In this document: positions 17,867 to 27,716 of the stretch, piece by piece
How the letters are laid out: each line of letters starts with the position of its first letter
Position numbering within the stretch: position 1 is the first letter of the stretch
Source: Conchiformibius steedae
Lineage (GTDB): Bacteria; Pseudomonadota; Gammaproteobacteria; Burkholderiales; Neisseriaceae
Direction of reading: 5' to 3'
DNA length: 64,000 bases
Assembly (NCBI RefSeq): GCF_014054725.1
Contig: NZ_CP059563.1
Coordinates: forward strand, 62,001 to 126,000
The notes under the pieces: model-generated
Seen by the model: the letters and a program-made list of their open reading frames with translations, nothing else
Told to the model about the DNA's origin: nothing
The model's database searches: none
Translations under genes and position numbers: made by a program

Positions 17867-20014
17867 ATGCCTTATTACTGCCATATTGTTGTCAATGCGC
17901 CGCTGCCGCCGCTAACTTATTCTTGCGACATGCCCCTGCCCGAAGGGGCGCGGGTGTTGGTGCCGTTCCGCAAAAAAACCGTTAGCGGAATCGTGTGGCG
18001 CGGCGACGTTCCCGCCGATATGGACACGGCAAAAATCGCCGCCGTACACACGCTGTTTGACGAACCGCCGCTGCCCGAATCATGGCGCGAACTGGTTGCC
18101 TTTGCGGCGCGTTATTACCATTATTCTTTGGGATTAACGGCGTTTGCGGCATTGCCGAAAGGCTTGAAAAGCGACCAAGCCTGTCCCGTTCCACCGCCCG
18201 TGTACCGCTATACGCTAAACGCCGCAGGATGGGCGCAAACCCTGCCGCGCCACGCCAAACAACAGGCATTGTGGCAGGCGTTGGCAGATGCGCCGCACAC
18301 TGCCGCGCAGTTAAAACGCATTCACGCAGGCTATGCGCCGCTGTTGGCACGTTGGCGCGAGTGGATTAGCGAAAGCGAAGAAGAAACGGTTTTTCCCGAA
18401 CTGCCTGCACCGCCGCACACGCTTCATCCGCAGCAACAACAAGCCGTTGATGCCATTACCGCCAACACGGGTTTTCAAACGTTTTTATTACACGGCATTA
18501 CGGGCAGCGGCAAAACGGAAGTGTATTTTGAAGCGATGGCACAGGTATTGGCAGCGGGCAAACAGGTGTTGTTTTTATTGCCCGAAATCGGATTAACCCC
18601 GCAATTGCTGGCGCGTTTGCAACAGCGTTTTGGCGATTTGCCGACAGCGGTGCTGCACAGCCAAACCGCCGCAGGACAACGCACCGCCGATTACCGTCAT
18701 GCCCTGTCGGGAAGGGCGCGGCTGGTGGTGGGAACGCGTTTGGCGGTGTTTGCGCCGATGCCCGATTTGGGTTTGATTGTGGTGGATGAAGAACACGATA
18801 CTTCGTTTAAACAGGAAAACGATTTGCGTTACCACGCCCGTGATTTGGCGGTGTGGCGGGGGCGACAGGCGCAATGTGCGGTGGTGTTGGGCAGTGCCAC
18901 GCCGTCTTTTGAAAGCTGGCACAAGGCGCAAACAGGGACTTACCGTTTATTGAGTTTGCCTGAACGCGCCCGCAGCGGCGCGGTATTGCCGCAAACCGAA
19001 ATTTTGGACATCCGCCACACCCGCACCGAACACGGGCTTGCCCCTGCGGTGTGGCAGGCGTTGCGGCATAATTTAAACACAGGCGGTTTGTCGCTGGTGT
19101 ATGTGAACCGGCGCGGCTTTGCGCCTGCGGTGTTTTGCGGCGACTGCGGGCATTTGTTCGGTTGTCCGCACTGTTCCGCCAAAATCGTGCTGCACCAACG
19201 CGCCCGCCAACTGCGTTGCCATCACTGCGGCTACAGCCGTCCCGTCCCCCACGCCTGCCCCGACTGTGGCAACCAAGACTTAACCCCGTTAGGCATCGGC
19301 ACACAACAGCTTGAAGACGCGCTGCGCCACGCCTTTCCGCAAGCCAATATTTTACGCGCCGACCGCGACAGCGTGCGTAACCGTCAAGACTGGCAGGATT
19401 TGTATCAACAGGCAGGCGCAGCCGATATTTTGGTGGGTACGCAAATGCTGGCAAAAGGACATGATTTTGCCCGTTTGAATCTGGTGGCGGTGGCGGGCGC
19501 AGACGGTTCGCTCTACAGCGCCGATTTCCGCGCCCCCGAAAGGCTGTTTGCCGAACTGATGCAGGTGTCGGGACGGTCGGGACGTGCCGAACAGCGCGGA
19601 CGGGTGATTATTCAAACCGCCCTGCCCCACCACCCCGTTTTTGCCGCCGTAAAAGCGCAAGACTATCCCGCCTTTGCCAACGCACAAAACCACGAGCGCG
19701 AAAGTTTCGGACTGCCGCCGTTCGGTTTTCAAGCTGCCGTACGCGCCGATGCCGCCCACTTTGCCGAAGCCGAACAACTGCTTAACCAAACCGCTGCCGA
19801 ACTCGCCCCCCAGCTTCCTGCCGATGTTGCCAGCTGGGGTGCCGCACCCATGCTGATGATGCGTTTGGCAGGACGCGAACGCGCCCAAATCCTGCTGGAA
19901 AGCCCCAACCGTCAAAGCCTGCACCGCGCCGCATCACTGTGGGCGCACGCCCTGCACCGCCGCGCCCGTTCCCCCATGCGCTGGCACATCGATATAGACC
20001 CGCAGCAAATGTAA
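17867..20014 (+). CDS. priA: Primosomal replication restart helicase PriA
   Basis: 715 residues. PriA binds stalled forks and reloads the replisome. Order of features: N-terminal DNA-binding domain (residues 1 to about 190), Walker A LHGITGSGKTEVYF, Walker B VVDEEHDTSFKQ, then the zinc-binding cysteines (CGDCGHLFGCPHC and CHHCGYSRPVPHACPDCG), and helicase C-terminal motifs including ILVGTQMLAKGHDF and MQVSGRSGRAEQRG. Complete. Confidence 0.96.
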   Translation: MPYYCHIVVNAPLPPLTYSCDMPLPEGARVLVPFRKKTVSGIVWRGDVPADMDTAKIAAVHTLFDEPPLPESWRELVAFAARYYHYSLGLTAFAALPKGLKSDQACPVPPPVYRYTLNAAGWAQTLPRHAKQQALWQALADAPHTAAQLKRIHAGYAPLLARWREWISESEEETVFPELPAPPHTLHPQQQQAVDAITANTGFQTFLLHGITGSGKTEVYFEAMAQVLAAGKQVLFLLPEIGLTPQLLARLQQRFGDLPTAVLHSQTAAGQRTADYRHALSGRARLVVGTRLAVFAPMPDLGLIVVDEEHDTSFKQENDLRYHARDLAVWRGRQAQCAVVLGSATPSFESWHKAQTGTYRLLSLPERARSGAVLPQTEILDIRHTRTEHGLAPAVWQALRHNLNTGGLSLVYVNRRGFAPAVFCGDCGHLFGCPHCSAKIVLHQRARQLRCHHCGYSRPVPHACPDCGNQDLTPLGIGTQQLEDALRHAFPQANILRADRDSVRNRQDWQDLYQQAGAADILVGTQMLAKGHDFARLNLVAVAGADGSLYSADFRAPERLFAELMQVSGRSGRAEQRGRVIIQTALPHHPVFAAVKAQDYPAFANAQNHERESFGLPPFGFQAAVRADAAHFAEAEQLLNQTAAELAPQLPADVASWGAAPMLMMRLAGRERAQILLESPNRQSLHRAASLWAHALHRRARSPMRWHIDIDPQQM

Positions 20015-20116
20015 ATCCTGCCTTGGCAGCGGATTTGAAACCCCACCATTCATAGCGGTACAATCTACTTTGATTGCTGCACCCCTTACCGCCATCATCA
20101 TTAAAGGAAAACCGCC

Positions 20117-21655
20117 ATGTTCAAACCCCGTTTCAGCACAGCCGTTACCGCATTGGCATTACTGACTGCCACCCTGCCCTCTGCCGCCCTTGCCGACAAC
20201 GACAACGCCGTTCTCAATGCCCGCAATTCCGTGTACCGCCTATGGATTGGTTTACCCATTCCGCATCAGTTGCTTGCCGCGCAAATGGACGAAGACAGCC
20301 TGCAAACGCTGTCGCAGCAATTAAACAGCGACACCATCGCCGTATTGGATTCTGCGGGCGAAAACGTTTTGTTTGTGCATAACGGTCAAATTTATATGAA
20401 ATTCGGACACGGCACGGCTTATTTGGTTTCCAAACAAGGGCATTTGCTGACCAATCACCACGTTGTCGCCCCCGATTTTGAAAATGCAGATGAAAACAGC
20501 TTGGTAGGCGCACTGGCAGCGGCAGGCATTGAACCGAAGGTGTTTGTGGTGCGTACCACCGGCAAACGTTTAACCCTGCAATCCGCCAATATTTTGGCTG
20601 CCGAAAAAAATCCCGATTTGGCACTGGTGCAGGCGCAGGGTTTAAGCGGCGAACCTTTGGTTTTGGCAGATTCGCAATACAGCCAGCCCACTTTAAAAGT
20701 GTTTTCCATCGGTTTTCCGGGCGCATCGGACGATATTTCCGAATTGGGCGGTATGGCACACCCGAAAGAATTTACCACCGCCGTGATTTCCGAAGGCTCG
20801 CTCAAACGTCCGTTTCACCGCCACGGCGCAACCTTATTGGAACACCACGCCCCCATCAGCGGCGGCAACAGCGGCGGACCTTTGGTGAATGTGTGCGGAC
20901 AGGTGGTGGGTACTAATGTTGCCGTTCACTACACCCAGCAAGGCACAGCGGTCGCCATTGACAGCAACGAATCCAAAGCCCTGTTGGAACAACACAATAT
21001 CCCGTTTCAAAGCAGCCAAACGGCTTGTGAAGACCCTGCCCTTGCCAAACAAAAACAAAACGAAGCCGCACAAGCCGCTCAAAATGCCGAGCAGAAAAAA
21101 CATCTGGAACGTCAAAATCAAGAAATGGAAGCCCAACGCCGCCGTTTGGACGAACAGAACCGTTTGATTGCCGAACAAAACAGCAAAATGATAAACTGGC
21201 TGTACGGCGGTGCAGCGGCGGTAGGCGCGGTATTGCTGCTGATTGGGCTGTATTTATGGCATTTGCGCCGCCGCTTGGCAGCAGGCAGCGCAGCGGTTTC
21301 CCGACAAGCCACACCCGTCAGCGCACCACCCACCATGATGAACCCCACCCCCACCGCCGCGCCCGCTTATGTACTGACCCCTTTAAACGCAGGACTGCCC
21401 GAAACCGTTTTATACGAAAACCACAGCTATGCCCTCGGTCGCGCCCCCGACAACGACATTATCCTGCACAATATGCAGGTTTCCGGACAGCATTGCCGTT
21501 TGTTGGTACGCGCAGACGGCGTGTGGGTAGAAGACTGCCAATCCACCAATGGCACGTTTATTGACGGACAACGCATCAGCAGCAGCCGTTTGCAGCCGCA
21601 ACAAGTATTGTGTTTGGGTACACAAGAAGTATGTTTTACCCTTAACAGGCTTTAA
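20117..21655 (+). CDS. Signal peptide, trypsin-like protease, coiled coil, TM helix and FHA domain
   Basis: 512 residues. A signal peptide (residues 1-26, ending ALA) precedes a trypsin/DegP-like serine protease domain with a plausible triad: His114 or His115 in LLTNHHVV, Asp167 in KNPDLALV, Ser252 in GGNSGGP. A Gln/Glu-rich coiled coil (about 310-358) and one transmembrane helix (about 361-388) follow. The C-terminal FHA domain (about 415-512) has ALGRAPDNDI, SGQHCRL and STNGTF. This predicts a periplasmic protease and a cytoplasmic phosphopeptide-binding domain. There is no PDZ domain, unlike DegP. Substrates are unknown. Confidence 0.8.
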   Translation: MFKPRFSTAVTALALLTATLPSAALADNDNAVLNARNSVYRLWIGLPIPHQLLAAQMDEDSLQTLSQQLNSDTIAVLDSAGENVLFVHNGQIYMKFGHGTAYLVSKQGHLLTNHHVVAPDFENADENSLVGALAAAGIEPKVFVVRTTGKRLTLQSANILAAEKNPDLALVQAQGLSGEPLVLADSQYSQPTLKVFSIGFPGASDDISELGGMAHPKEFTTAVISEGSLKRPFHRHGATLLEHHAPISGGNSGGPLVNVCGQVVGTNVAVHYTQQGTAVAIDSNESKALLEQHNIPFQSSQTACEDPALAKQKQNEAAQAAQNAEQKKHLERQNQEMEAQRRRLDEQNRLIAEQNSKMINWLYGGAAAVGAVLLLIGLYLWHLRRRLAAGSAAVSRQATPVSAPPTMMNPTPTAAPAYVLTPLNAGLPETVLYENHSYALGRAPDNDIILHNMQVSGQHCRLLVRADGVWVEDCQSTNGTFIDGQRISSSRLQPQQVLCLGTQEVCFTLNRL

Positions 21656-21752
21656 TCCATGCAATCAAACGGCATAATAAAAAACACCGTTTGTACATCT
21701 TTCAATAATATTCCGTGTGCGATTGCCACTGAATCCGTTTTTCTTTACATTA

Positions 21753-22642
21753 TAGTTAAAATACTTAATTTTTCATACGTGAGTTAAAAATGACCTACTC
21801 CTCCGACCTGCGCCAAAAAGTCTTGGAAAAATTAGAACAAGGCTACAGCATCCGCCAAACAGCCGAACTGTTCGGCATTCATTTCACCACTGTGCGTAAT
21901 TGGAAAAAGCAGCCGTTTCCCGCCACACCCAAACCGCCACAGGTACGTCCGCCCAAGAAAATCTCCAAAGAGGCACTGTTGGCAGACGTAGAAGCCTATC
22001 CGACCGATTACCTGTATGAACGGGCAGTCCGTTTTGGTTGTACGGCATCGTCCATACGGCAGGCATTAATCCGTTACGGCATCAGTCGAAAAAAAACCGC
22101 TTAAAACACCCCAAAGCCGACCCTCTCCGGCGCAAACGGTTTTTACGTTTGCAGGAACGTTACCGGCGCAGGGGTAAGGACTTGGTTTACTTGGATGAAA
22201 GCGGTTTCCGCCGCGATTGGGTCAGAGCTTATGGCTATGCGGTCAAAGGCAAACCCTGTGTGGTCGAACAAAATTGGCACGGTAAAAACCAAGTCAATGC
22301 CATAGGGGCATGGCATAAAGACAAGCATCTGTTTGCGGTAGGTTTGTTTGAGCAGGGGATTAACGGAATGGTGTTTCAAACATGGGTTGAAAAGGTTTTA
22401 CTGCCCCAATTGCCGTGTAACAGCGTAGTGGTCATAGACAATGCCTCTTTCCACAAAAGGGAGGCGGTTATCAAGCTGCTTGAGAATGAGGGGCATACTG
22501 TTTTATGGCTGCCGCCGTACAGTCCCGATCTCAATCCGATTGAGAAAGTATGGGCTTGGATGAAATCGCTACGTAATAAATGGCGTTTGAATGATATTGG
22601 GCAGTTGTTCTCGTTTTGTATGAATTATTAAACTTTTAAGTA
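21753..22642 (+). mobile_element. IS630-family insertion sequence, apparently intact
   Basis: 890 bp flanked by TA dinucleotides (21751-21752 and 22643-22644), the expected IS630 target duplication. The imperfect terminal inverted repeats are about 28 bp: TAGTTAAAATACTTAAT on the left against TACTTAAAAGTTTAAT on the right, read inward. It holds a two-frame transposase. Its right end abuts a prophage tail gene on the opposite strand; the identical left-end sequence recurs at 45250-45280. Confidence 0.88.
21790..22631 (+). CDS. IS630-family transposase, two frames joined by -1 frameshift
   Basis: The first frame (21790-22104, 104 residues) has a helix-turn-helix (YSIRQTAELFGIHFTTVRNW). The second frame (open from 22038 to 22631) has the DDE catalytic domain: Asp in VYLDESGF, Asp in VVIDNASFHK, Glu in LNPIEKVWAW. 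The second frame is -1 relative to the first, and a run of eight A (22089-22096) lies just before the first stop. This is the usual IS630 frameshift arrangement, giving a fusion of about 280 residues. Confidence 0.87.
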
Positions 22643-22811
22643 TATGCCAATTGCGCCGCGTACACTTCCATGCGGCGGGCGGGCAAACCCGTTTCCGCCG
22701 TATAACGGGCATACAGGCGCAAATCGGCTTCGGGCATTTGCCGCAGCTCTGCCAGTGTTTTCCCCAGCGACAAAGACAGCTCAATTAAGAAACGGTCTCT
22801 GTCGCCAACAG
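22636..22811 (-). CDS. Prophage tail assembly protein T extension (GT product), truncated
   Basis: Frame lying -1 to the G gene. After slippage at 22812-22818 it reads TVGDRDRFLIELSLSLGKTL, AELRQMPEADLRLYARY and then MEVYAAQLAYT before TAA. This resembles the lambda-type T domain. The last two codons and the stop are made by the IS630 end, so the natural C-terminus is missing. It would only be made as a fusion to G. Confidence 0.65.
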
Positions 22812-23273
22812 TTTTTTTAACAAAGTTTCACTTTGAAACTGCGACACAGTGGCATTTAACAGTTTTTGCCGCAATCCGTAAGGCAGCAGCGACAGTAACA
22901 TCAAATCATCATGATTTTCAGGGTTAAAATACAAATCGCCGTCTTCATCAAACAACTCAAAAGCCAAACGGCGTTCTTGATTCAAACCATCGTCTTGGTC
23001 GCCCTGATACTTGGCAATCAATTCTTCGGTTTTTTTAACGGTTTGTGATGCTTCGGCAACCGTAAATGACTTAACATAAATTTCCAAATCGCCGACACCT
23101 TCCACGCGGTGCAGGTGTTCGGTTTGCAGACGTTCGGCTAATGCGGCTTTGTGCGCCGCTTTGCGTTGTTGGGTGTTCATGGTTGATTCCTTTTTGACTT
23201 CAATGCGTTGATGATTTGCGGTTTGAGCCGCTGCCGCATTTACGCGGCGGGGTCGGTGTTTGCGTTTACCCAT
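22785..23273 (-). CDS. Prophage tail assembly chaperone (lambda G-like)
   Basis: Up to 162 residues from ATG 23273; a second good start with AAGGAA lies at 23180 (MNTQQRKAAHKAAL) and would give 131 residues. The protein is acidic in its centre (ELFDEDGDLYFNPENHDDLM) and ends LLKKLLATETVS. Position after the tail tube gene and the -1 frameshift into a T-like frame mark it as the G component. It guides tape-measure folding in siphophages. It is part of a broken prophage. Confidence 0.7.
   Translation of the reverse strand: MGKRKHRPRRVNAAAAQTANHQRIEVKKESTMNTQQRKAAHKAALAERLQTEHLHRVEGVGDLEIYVKSFTVAEASQTVKKTEELIAKYQGDQDDGLNQERRLAFELFDEDGDLYFNPENHDDLMLLSLLPYGLRQKLLNATVSQFQSETLLKKLLATETVS
22812..22818 (-). 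promoter_or_regulatory. Programmed -1 frameshift slippery site in the G/GT gene
   Basis: On the minus strand the codons TTA AAA AAA CTG contain a seven-A run. Slipping back one base here enters the T frame, which stays open to the IS boundary. Position (near the 3' end of G) and direction match the lambda G/GT mechanism. Confidence 0.65.
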
Positions 23274-23290
23274 GTTTTACCTTTCAAAAA

Positions 23291-23923
23291 TTAAGACAAA
23301 GTGGCATCATGCGGGCGCGATTTGAGTTTAAAGCCCACGTTTGCCGTGTATTTGTCTTTAACCTTACCCCTGTATTTCCAGTTTTCCACCGAGCAGGCAA
23401 AACCGCGCACAATATTCACGCCTTTGGGCTTGGTTTGCATATACAGCGTTTCTTGGCTGAACATGGCATTTTCCAACATTTGCTGTACACGGCTTTCGGG
23501 GTCGTAATACAGTTCCATTGATGCGCTGCCCGCTTCCAGCTCTCCTTCTTCCTGCGGATAGTTGTCGCAATTGGTGGTTACATCGGTAAACGACACGCCC
23601 GCAGGCTCTACATCAATGCTGGTGGCATCACAAAAGCCCGTCATGGTTACTTTGGCGTAACGTGCGCCACTGATGCGCCCTGCGCCCGTAAAATCCTGTC
23701 CGACCAGCGTAAAATTGGTGCTGCTGCGGGTTTTCACGGTAAAAAAGCCGTTGGCGGCAGGGTGGCTTGCGCCTTCAATATAAATCACATCGCCCGTTTC
23801 CAAGCCGTGTCCCGTGGCGGCAATATCGGGGTCTTTGCTTGCGCCGATGGTTAAACTTTGATTAACGGTGTCGGGTTTGCGCCCGAATTTGATTTGGGTT
23901 TCGTAAAAACTGCGTTTAGGCAT
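23291..23923 (-). CDS. Prophage major tail tube protein
   Basis: 210 residues beginning MPKRSFYETQIKFGRKP after AAAAGGAAAAATC. It carries a beta-rich segment with ATGHGLETGDVIYIEGA (a fold shared by ubiquitous phage tail and receptor repeats). A C-terminal part follows: SMELYYDPESRVQQMLENAM, then NVGFKLKSRPHDATLS. Tail tubes of siphophages have this layout. It lies directly before the G gene, as in lambda-like tail modules. No phage gene is intact upstream; a Correia-like element follows. Confidence 0.65.
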   Translation of the reverse strand: MPKRSFYETQIKFGRKPDTVNQSLTIGASKDPDIAATGHGLETGDVIYIEGASHPAANGFFTVKTRSSTNFTLVGQDFTGAGRISGARYAKVTMTGFCDATSIDVEPAGVSFTDVTTNCDNYPQEEGELEAGSASMELYYDPESRVQQMLENAMFSQETLYMQTKPKGVNIVRGFACSVENWKYRGKVKDKYTANVGFKLKSRPHDATLS

Positions 23924-24010
23924 GATTTTTCCTTTTTAAACAAAAATTAAATAATCCAGCACGGCATAATGTGCTTTCAGTTCCCAGTGGTATATACAAT
24001 GCAACCGTGC

Positions 24011-24117
24011 TATAGTTGATAAAAATAAAAACAAGACAAGGCGACAACGCCCGCCGTGTACGAACAGTACATAAGGGCGTTGGCAACGCAGTATCGTTGC
24101 GATTTTAATCAACTATA
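24011..24117. repeat. Correia-like MITE, copy A
   Basis: 107 bp with terminal inverted repeats TATAGTTGAT and ATCAACTATA. Most of its sequence is shared, in reverse orientation, with 54633-54740 and, with an internal deletion, with 52565-52633. Internal GGGCGTTGGC and GCGTTGCC segments recall neisserial Correia elements. Confidence 0.8.
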
Positions 24118-24138
24118 CTATACAACTGATGCTGTGCT

Positions 24139-24267
24139 GTGGCGGGTAAAGATAAAAAATTGACAGAAAAAGAAAAATTTCTAGTTGAAAAAGATAAGCT
24201 GTTGGCAGCCAAAGATGAGCAAATCGCTTTATTGCATGAACTTCTGAAACAACTGCAACATAAATAA
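24139..24267 (+). pseudogene. C-terminal fragment of a coiled-coil (phage-regulator-like) protein
   Basis: A 42-codon open tail starting at a GTG without a ribosome-binding site and ending EQIALLHELLKQLQHK. The Lys/Glu heptad pattern (LTEKEKFLVEKDKLLAAKD) resembles the C-terminal tails of phage-type helix-turn-helix regulators. The 5' part is missing, and the Correia-like element lies just upstream. Probably a remnant. Confidence 0.4.
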
Positions 24268-24270
24268 AAT

Positions 24271-24312
24271 AAACAAGCCGTTTGATGAAAACATCATAAC
24301 GGCTTGTTTTTA
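24271..24312. terminator. Bidirectional terminator downstream of serS
   Basis: AAACAAGCCGTT and AACGGCTTGTTT pair around an inner GATG/CATC stem, flanked by A/T runs. It ends serS on the minus strand. Confidence 0.8.
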
Positions 24313-24316
24313 TAAT

Positions 24317-25624
<1,308 letters not shown>

Positions 25625-25769
25625 TTATCACAAAAAACGTATTCTAAACGAAAACCGATTTGCAGGGTTTGCAAAAATAATTCCAATAAAAAATAAAGCA
25701 ATATTTTCTTTCTTGGTTTGAGTGTCTTGACTTTTGCAACATCGCCGTATAGAATGCCAATCTTTCACG

Positions 25770-25847
25770 CGGGGCGTAGCGCAGTCTGGTTAGCGCATCT
25801 GCTTTGGGAGCAGAGGGTCGTGAGTTCGAATCCCACCGCCCCGACCA
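25770..25847 (+). tRNA. tRNA-Pro (UGG)
   Basis: 78 nt with encoded CCA. The acceptor CGGGGCG pairs with CGCCCCG; the anticodon loop TTTGGGA shows TGG. First of three clustered tRNA genes, divergent from serS. Confidence 0.96.
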
Positions 25848-25862
25848 GCAGAATTCCCCAAA

Positions 25863-25939
25863 GCGTTCGTAGCTCAACCGGATAGAGCACCGGCCTTCTA
25901 AGCCGGGGGTTACAGGTTCGAGTCCTGTCGGGCGCGCCA
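25863..25939 (+). tRNA. tRNA-Arg (UCU)
   Basis: 77 nt with encoded CCA. The anticodon arm GGCCTTCTAAGCC shows TCT. The T-arm is ACAGGTTCGAGTCCTGT. It lies 15 bp after tRNA-Pro. Confidence 0.96.
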
Positions 25940-25957
25940 GAAGACAAGTTTTTATGT

Positions 25958-26035
25958 GGTGGTTGTAGCTCAGTTGGTTAGAGCATCGGATTGTGATTCC
26001 GAGGGTCGTGGGTTCGAATCCCATCTGCCACCCCA
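25958..26035 (+). tRNA. tRNA-His (GUG)
   Basis: 78 nt including the extra 5' G that pairs with position 73. The anticodon loop TTGTGAT shows GTG; CCA is encoded. Last gene of the tRNA cluster. Confidence 0.96.
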
Positions 26036-26114
26036 TCTATCCCAAACCCGCCGTATCGCGTACACAGACCGATACGGCGGGTTTGCTTTTACCTGTAAAC
26101 CAATTATCCCGCAC

Positions 26115-26738
26115 TCAACGCGCCAACACAGGCATACGACACTCTTCCGCTGCCGCCGAATAAACTGATACAGGGATTTTTGCCAATGCAAACAAACGCT
26201 CAATCTGCTCTTGGCTGCGTTCGCGGGCGTGGCGCAAAATCCCGTTGGCACACGCCTGCTGCAACAGCTGCTGTTTTGCCTGTACCTGCACCGTATCCAG
26301 CACGCCCGTATCCGCTTTCAACAGATTAAACGCGCCCGTGCGCCAATCATATACTTCAATATGGTCCAGCTGCACCGATAAAATTTGTGCAGGGGGAAGC
26401 TGAATCACAATGCGTTCGTCCAGCACCGAAATATTGCTTTCCACCAATTTATTTAAATCAATGCCTGCTACTGCATTGCCTTTGGCAACAAAAATCCCCT
26501 TTTGGCTGTCCTGCCAAAGCGTGTACCAATTGCCTTCTTTTTCGGTGCGGATAATGGTATCAATATAAAATGCCGTACTTTCCAAACGGTTTAGCTCGCG
26601 TATTTTTGCCAATACGCTGCTTTGGCTCATTACCGTATGGGCTGGGATATCCTCTTTTTTGCTGTTGAATTTGTCGCTAAAATACCACACTGCCAGTGCA
26701 GATACCGCAGCAAACATAGCCATTATGGTTTTTTTCAT
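26115..26738 (-). CDS. DUF4230-like membrane-anchored protein
   Basis: 207 residues. N-terminal anchor MKKTIMAMFAAVSALAVWYF, then a domain with ESTAFYIDTIIRTEK, VAGIDLNKL, IVIQLPPAQILSVQLD and an Ala/Gln-rich C-terminal helix. This matches my memory of the DUF4230 family, which has no established function. Its 3' end lies 79 bp from the tRNA-His gene, convergent with it. Confidence 0.65.
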   Translation of the reverse strand: MKKTIMAMFAAVSALAVWYFSDKFNSKKEDIPAHTVMSQSSVLAKIRELNRLESTAFYIDTIIRTEKEGNWYTLWQDSQKGIFVAKGNAVAGIDLNKLVESNISVLDERIVIQLPPAQILSVQLDHIEVYDWRTGAFNLLKADTGVLDTVQVQAKQQLLQQACANGILRHARERSQEQIERLFALAKIPVSVYSAAAEECRMPVLAR

Positions 26739-26828
26739 TGTGTTTTCCTGATGATGAATATCGAATAACAGTGTTTATGTGCATTATAAAGGCTATTTTT
26801 GGCAGTTTTGGTTAAGAAAATGTTAGCA

Positions 26829-26862
26829 GGGGCAATATCGCAAAGGATATTGCCCCTGTTTT
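26829..26862. terminator. Hairpin terminator downstream of the nitroreductase gene
   Basis: CAGGGGCAATATC on the minus strand pairs with GATATTGCCCCTG. The T-run is stronger on the plus strand, so it may end readthrough in both directions. Confidence 0.55.
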
Positions 26863-26882
26863 AAACGCGGGTATCGGCTAAA

Positions 26883-27488
26883 TTACAGACCGAATACTTT
26901 CAAACGGCTTTCCAAATCGCTAAAGGATTTTTCGCCGGCAGGTGCAGCCACGCCACCGAATACCAATTGGGCGCTCATTTTCCAGTTAGCAGGCAAGTTC
27001 CAAGTTTTGGCAACTTCCGCATCGATAATCGGGGTGTAGTGTTGCAGGTTCGCGCCTACGCCCGCAGCGGCAAAGGCAGTCCAAATCGCGTATTGGTGCA
27101 TGGCATCGCTGTGTGCTGCCCATACAGGGAAACCAGCAGCGTAAGCGGGGAACTGCTCTTGCAGACCTTTTACTACATCTTGGTCTTCAAAGAACAATAC
27201 GCTACCTGCAGCAGCTTTAAAGCCGTTCAGTTTTTCTTGAGTGGGTTGGAATTGGTCAGCAGGAACGATTTTTTTCAATTCATCAGCAGTGATGTCCCAC
27301 AGTTTTTCGTGGTCAGCACCCAACAATACCACTACGCGGGTAGATTGTGAATTGAAAGCAGAAGGGGTGTGTTTTACAGCGTGTTCTACGATTTCAACGA
27401 TTTGTTGCGCAGATACGGGCAATTCTTTGTTCAACGCATATACAGAACGGCGGGTTTCGGCAGCTTGTTGCAAGGTTTGAACGGACAT
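26883..27488 (-). CDS. Nitroreductase-family oxidoreductase
   Basis: 201 residues. FMN-dependent nitroreductase fold: AAETRRSVYALNKELP at the N-terminus (FMN phosphate-binding Arg/Ser), HTPSAFNSQSTRVVVLLG, and AFAAAGVGANLQHYTPI. Similar to the short fungal/bacterial Frm2-like proteins. The physiological substrate is unknown. Monocistronic. Confidence 0.85.
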   Translation of the reverse strand: MSVQTLQQAAETRRSVYALNKELPVSAQQIVEIVEHAVKHTPSAFNSQSTRVVVLLGADHEKLWDITADELKKIVPADQFQPTQEKLNGFKAAAGSVLFFEDQDVVKGLQEQFPAYAAGFPVWAAHSDAMHQYAIWTAFAAAGVGANLQHYTPIIDAEVAKTWNLPANWKMSAQLVFGGVAAPAGEKSFSDLESRLKVFGL

Positions 27489-27716
27489 GTTGTTTCCTTA
27501 AAAGTGTGTCTAAAAGGGCGATTATAACAATAAGCAACCCCAGCCACAAATTTGATAAACTTTGCAAATGATTGAGTTATCCATATTTGCGCCCATGCTG
27601 TCGCTTATCAGGTAAAAATTATTTATTTTGATAAAAATCATGTATTTGCTTAAAAAATACGTTTGCAAAACCGGTGCAGGCGATTAGAATAGCCGCTTTT
27701 TGGAAAGCCCAATCTT

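Noticed and set aside
24130-24155. Possible prophage attachment repeat: TGTGGCGG followed by GTAA resembles the 3' end of tRNA-Ser at 50141-50155
   Set aside because: The match is only about 12 bases with gaps and could be chance. It is suggestive, since it lies at the outer end of the other prophage fragment, but too short to call.
26832-26862. Hairpin after the nitroreductase gene considered as a riboswitch or attenuator
   Set aside because: It lies 3' of the gene and is a simple perfect stem; a terminator explains it.
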